Positions 61,174-64,000 of a stretch of DNA of 64,000 nt are shown one piece after another. Under the pieces are notes generated by a model that searched no databases, was not told where the DNA came from, and was given only the letters and a program-made list of their open reading frames with translations. Made by a program: the position numbers and the translations under genes. The stretch is from the NCBI GenBank assembly GCA_038231775.1, contig JBBRKS010000002.1, forward strand, positions 1 through 64,000. Direction: 5' to 3'. Within the stretch, counting starts at the first letter, position 1. Each line of letters begins with the position of its first letter. This DNA comes from Stagnihabitans sp038231775. Lineage in GTDB: Bacteria; Pseudomonadota; Alphaproteobacteria; Rhodobacterales; Rhodobacteraceae.

Positions 61174-61743
61174 ATGGCCATGGAACATACCGCGTTGATC
61201 GTGATCGACCTGCAACAGGCGATGCGGGCCGAACGAGATGCCGGTTATCCCTGGGCCAACCCCAACGCGCCTGAAACGGCGGGCCGCCTGCTTGCGGCCT
61301 TCCGTGCAGCGGGTCTGCCAGTCGTTCATGTCCATCACAATGGCACTGACCCGGAAGACGGATTTCATCCTGACAATCCCTTGTCAGTCGCAATGCCCGA
61401 AGTTGCCCCGACCGACGGGGAGCCTGTTTTCATAAAGATTGGCTCTTCCGGTTTTATCGGCACAGACCTTGAAGCGACGTTGCGGGGGGCTGGAATTCAA
61501 TCCTTGGTCATTGTTGGCGGAGAAGCCAACATGTGTGTGGAAAGCACCACTCGGATGGCCGGAAATCTGGGTTTCAGGACGAGCGTGGTGGCCGATGCGT
61601 TGGTGAACTTTCAGCGCACGCTGCGGGATGGCCGGGTGATGCCGCCGCAGACCGTGCTGGACATGACGCTGGCCAACCTGACCTCGTTTGCGCGCATCGC
61701 CGACAGCGCAGAGGTTCTTGCCGAATTGCCCCCGCATCCATGA
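61174..61743 (+). CDS. Cysteine hydrolase, isochorismatase-like family
   Basis: A 189-residue isochorismatase-fold hydrolase. The catalytic aspartate is in LIVIDLQQAM, the lysine in PVFIKIGSSGFIG, and the cysteine in GGEANMCVESTTRMAG. Relatives hydrolyse nicotinamide, ureido or N-carbamoyl compounds; the substrate is not clear. A second ATG at 61180 is an equally good start. Its stop overlaps the ATG of the next gene by 4 bases, suggesting a shared function. Confidence 0.85.
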   Translation: MAMEHTALIVIDLQQAMRAERDAGYPWANPNAPETAGRLLAAFRAAGLPVVHVHHNGTDPEDGFHPDNPLSVAMPEVAPTDGEPVFIKIGSSGFIGTDLEATLRGAGIQSLVIVGGEANMCVESTTRMAGNLGFRTSVVADALVNFQRTLRDGRVMPPQTVLDMTLANLTSFARIADSAEVLAELPPHP

Positions 61744-62366
61744 CGCCGCACGATATTGCCGCCCTGTTCACCCGCCCCGACGGGACGTATCATTTTGCAC
61801 GCTGGGGCCGCCCGATTGTTCCGGTGGTCTTCGGGGTTGATGACAAGACCCTGTCGATCCTGAAAGGCGCAATTGAGGCGGTTGTCACTTTGGCTGGTCA
61901 CAAGATGGCCGACACCGATGTTGAACTTGGCGCCAACCTGATGATCTTTTTCTTTCGCGACTGGTCGGAATTGCCGCAATTGCCCGGGCTGTACGGCATC
62001 GTGCCGGACCTTGGCCCGTTGTGTGACCGGTTGGCAGACCAAAACGCAACCCGCTACCGGTTGTTTCGGTTTGATCCGCAAGGCTCTATCCGGGCGGCCT
62101 TTGTGTTTGTGCGGATCGAAGGCGAACTGGCCGATGTTCCTGCCGAATATATTGCCTTGGCCGAGGCCGCGCAGATGATCTGCCTGTGGTCAGAGCAAGC
62201 CTTTGCCCAAACCTCGCTGCTGACCCATCAGGGCGGGACCGTCGTTCTGCGGCCCCAGATTGCCAAGGTGATCCGGGCGGCCTATGACCCTGTGCTGCCC
62301 GATCACAGCGCGGATCCCGCCCACGCCCTGCGGCTGTTTGGCCGGGTAAATTCTGGGCAGGTTTAG
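61740..62366 (+). CDS. Uncharacterised 208-residue cytoplasmic protein
   Basis: The protein begins MTPHDIAALFTRPDGTYHFARWGRPIVPVVFGV, with hydrophobic strands (LMIFFFRDWSELPQLPG, FVFVRIEGELADVP), and ends at a terminal helix. There is no signal peptide or transmembrane helix. I do not recognise a family with a known activity. Its start overlaps the stop of the isochorismatase-like gene (ATGA), so it is co-translated with it. Confidence 0.65.
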   Translation: MTPHDIAALFTRPDGTYHFARWGRPIVPVVFGVDDKTLSILKGAIEAVVTLAGHKMADTDVELGANLMIFFFRDWSELPQLPGLYGIVPDLGPLCDRLADQNATRYRLFRFDPQGSIRAAFVFVRIEGELADVPAEYIALAEAAQMICLWSEQAFAQTSLLTHQGGTVVLRPQIAKVIRAAYDPVLPDHSADPAHALRLFGRVNSGQV

Positions 62367-62427
62367 CGAACGATTAACCACTTGGCGCTAGACCTTGGCC
62401 AACGCGTATTGGCTTGGGGGCTGTCTT

Positions 62428-63087
62428 ATGCTCGACGATCAAGACTCTGACACCTCGATCATCTTCAGCATCATCAACCGGATGAACGGGTTCTTGTACA
62501 GGTGTCGGAATGACAAAGCTTATTCCATGATGTTCATGGTGGGTGATGTGCCCCGCCTGACCGGCTTTCGGGCAGAGGCGTTTACCGGGCCGGAAAGCCG
62601 GTCCTATGCTGGCCTGACGCATCCTGACGATCTTGCGGCGGTCTATGCGGCCGTTGACACCGCTTTGGCCGCCAAAACGAACTGGAGCGTGGATTACCGG
62701 ATCTGCCGTGCTGACGGTACCGCCCTTTGGGTGCACGAAATCGGCGGCGGCGTGTTTGTCGGCGAAGTTCTGCAATATCTTGAAGGGGTGGTGATTGACA
62801 CCGACCACACCCGCAAGACCGAATTGCACAACGTCGCCATGCTGGAGGCGATTTCAGAAAAAGCCCGGCTGCTGTTGGGCAATACCGTGCCGATTGTCGA
62901 AGTTCTGCGCACCTTGCGCATTTTGGCGATCAACGCCCGGCTTGAGGCGGGGCGCGCTGGCCCCAATGGTGCCGCCTTTGGCTTTGTCGCACATGAGGTG
63001 TCGCGTCTGGCCGAAGAAACCTCTGTCCTTGCGGAACGGATTGCCACGGTCACAGGTCAGTTGCAGGACTTGCTGAAACAGGGTTGA
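62428..63087 (+). CDS. Soluble PAS protein with MCP-tip-like C-terminus
   Basis: A 219-residue protein without membrane helices. Residues about 15-125 form a PAS_3 domain (SYAGLTHPDDLAAVYAAVDTAL, DYRICRADGTALWVHEIGGGVF). Residues about 140-215 are helical and include LAINARLEAGRAGPNGAAFGFVAHEVSRLAEETSVLAERI. That block resembles the signalling hairpin tip of methyl-accepting chemotaxis proteins, which binds CheA/CheW, but with only one hairpin's worth of sequence. It could sense a ligand through the PAS domain and join a receptor array or act as a decoy. No che genes are near. Confidence 0.75.
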   Translation: MLDDQDSDTSIIFSIINRMNGFLYRCRNDKAYSMMFMVGDVPRLTGFRAEAFTGPESRSYAGLTHPDDLAAVYAAVDTALAAKTNWSVDYRICRADGTALWVHEIGGGVFVGEVLQYLEGVVIDTDHTRKTELHNVAMLEAISEKARLLLGNTVPIVEVLRTLRILAINARLEAGRAGPNGAAFGFVAHEVSRLAEETSVLAERIATVTGQLQDLLKQG

Positions 63088-63104
63088 GCACCTACCTTTG
63101 CTGC

Positions 63105-63497
63105 ATGGCCAATGTGCACCACTTCACCTGCCGCGTGTACTACGAGGATACCGACGTCGTCGGCATCGTCTACTACGCCAACTATCTGAAATTCATCGAG
63201 CGAGCGCGCAGCGAATGGGTGCGCAGCGTCGGGCTTGACCAATCCCGTATGCGGGCCGAACAGGGCTTGGTTTTTGCTGTGCGCCGGGTCGAGGCGGATT
63301 ATCTGCGCCCGGCCTTGTTTGAAGACCTTTTGACGGTGGAGACTTCTCTGCATCGCCACACCGGTGCACGTCTGATCCTGAATCAGACGGTCTTGCGTGG
63401 GGAAGAGGTGCTTTTTGTTGCGCAGGTTACCTTGGTTTGCCTGACGGCTGCGGGCGCGCCCACCAGAATTCCCGCGGCATTGCTGGCAGCGCTGTAG
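63105..63497 (+). CDS. ybgC: Tol-Pal-associated acyl-CoA thioesterase YbgC
   Basis: A 130-residue hot-dog thioesterase. The active-site segment VYYEDTDVVGIVYYANYLKFIERARSEW contains the catalytic aspartate. The domain continues to VAQVTLVCL near the end. YbgC associates with the inner membrane next to the Tol complex and acts on acyl-CoA linked to phospholipid synthesis. tolQ follows 184 bases later in the same orientation. The ATG at 63105 gives the normal family start; an upstream TTG (63084) is possible. Confidence 0.9.
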   Translation: MANVHHFTCRVYYEDTDVVGIVYYANYLKFIERARSEWVRSVGLDQSRMRAEQGLVFAVRRVEADYLRPALFEDLLTVETSLHRHTGARLILNQTVLRGEEVLFVAQVTLVCLTAAGAPTRIPAALLAAL

Positions 63498-63681
63498 GCC
63501 GCGCGCCCAACCAGCATCCTTGACCATCGCCGGGCCAAAGCCCCCGGTTTTCCAGCGCAAGAATTGTTACTGCGGCGGCAACAATGCGCCGTCTGACGCT
63601 GTTGTGTTGGCATTCCCCCTTAAAACCATGTAGAATCACAGCTAACAGGGGCAAAAGACCCCAAGAAAAAGAGCAGGCGTC

Positions 63682-64000
63682 ATGGACCAGACTACACTTG
63701 CGGCAGCGCCGGGGATTGATTTCTCCCTGATCGCTCTCTTCTTGCGCGCAACCGTTACGGTGAAAATCGTCATGACGGGGCTGATGCTTATGTCCTTTTG
63801 GTCATGGGCGATCATCATTCAAAAACACATCCTGTTCCGCGCCGCCCGGCTTGAGGCTGCGGTGTTCGACAGGGCGTTCTGGTCGGGTGAGCCGTTGGAC
63901 GAGTTGTTCGAAAAGATCGGCAGCCAGCCGGAAGGACCGTCGGAAAAGATATTCTCGTCGGGCATGCTGGAGTGGCGGCGCAGCCACCGGCAGGATGGCG
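63682..64000 (+). CDS. tolQ: Tol-Pal system protein TolQ (5' part, cut by window edge)
   Basis: The first 106 residues are present. The periplasmic N-terminus is followed by a transmembrane helix (VKIVMTGLMLMSFWSWAIII) and QKHILFRAARLEAAVFDRAFWSG, the TolQ/ExbB cytoplasmic start. With TolR it forms the proton-driven motor of the Tol-Pal system. tolR, tolA, tolB and pal should follow outside the window. Ribosome binding site GAGCAGG lies just upstream. Confidence 0.92.
   Translation, partial: MDQTTLAAAPGIDFSLIALFLRATVTVKIVMTGLMLMSFWSWAIIIQKHILFRAARLEAAVFDRAFWSGEPLDELFEKIGSQPEGPSEKIFSSGMLEWRRSHRQDG

Overview
The window is GC-rich, tightly packed chromosomal DNA from an alphaproteobacterium, most likely a member of the Rhodobacteraceae (Rhodobacterales). 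The markers are the two signature enzymes of the ethylmalonyl-CoA pathway (ecm and ccr), the gene order heparinase-like / purH / lspA / DUF3035 lipoprotein / two M16 peptidases, a VPLPA-type sorting tail, an MutL carrying its own endonuclease motifs, and ybgC next to tolQ at the right edge. No rRNA, tRNA, CRISPR array or intact mobile element was seen. The species cannot be named from the sequence alone.

Layout. 0-4.7 kb: end of an IS5-type transposase, an exported VPLPA-CTERM protein, ettA, then a decayed REP-associated transposase with REP hairpins, a 25-residue membrane peptide and two small proteins. 4.8-6.5 kb: esterase plus class II aldolase pair. 6.6-15.9 kb: peptide-type ABC importer operon (minus strand), a CocE-like hydrolase and a divergent choline sulfatase. 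16.0-24.9 kb: VOC protein, then a sugar module (ROK regulator, FucU/RbsD mutarotase, frcBCAK), an EamA exporter and adenine deaminase. 25.3-31.4 kb: saccharopine-pathway lysine catabolism, heparinase-like protein, purH, lspA. 31.5-38.3 kb: lipoprotein, M16 pair, mutL, rmuC, hutD. 38.3-41.7 kb: aldo/keto reductase, deoD and a gutted GH3 glucosidase. 41.7-47.0 kb: ecm, acyltransferase, lipoprotein, ccr. 47.1-52.3 kb: helicase, AsnC-like domain protein, pyrD, DUF952, 5'-nucleotidase-like protein. 52.6-57.8 kb: surface/secretion locus (RTX protein, sulfotransferase, glycosyltransferase, RTX glycosidase). 58.1-64.0 kb: argD-argF, small proteins, a PAS protein, ybgC and the start of tolQ.

How the genes work together. 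Much of the content concerns scavenging: peptide or amide uptake with a hydrolase, a fructose-type sugar importer with its own repressor and kinase, choline-O-sulfate hydrolysis, adenine deamination, purine nucleoside phosphorolysis, lysine breakdown to glutamate and aminoadipate semialdehyde, and acetyl-CoA assimilation through crotonyl-CoA. The rest is housekeeping (translation throttle, mismatch repair, purine, pyrimidine and arginine synthesis, lipoprotein processing, Tol system).

Most unusual signal. Two intergenic elements in opposite orientation (about 16.52-16.61 kb and 24.93-25.02 kb) share an identical 16-bp perfect palindrome. Each also has the 9-mer TTAACAAAA starting exactly 56 bp before the palindrome, with further matched short blocks between. 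They bracket the sugar/adenine module. A second dispersed hairpin repeat occurs three times, once in frame inside the CocE-like gene.
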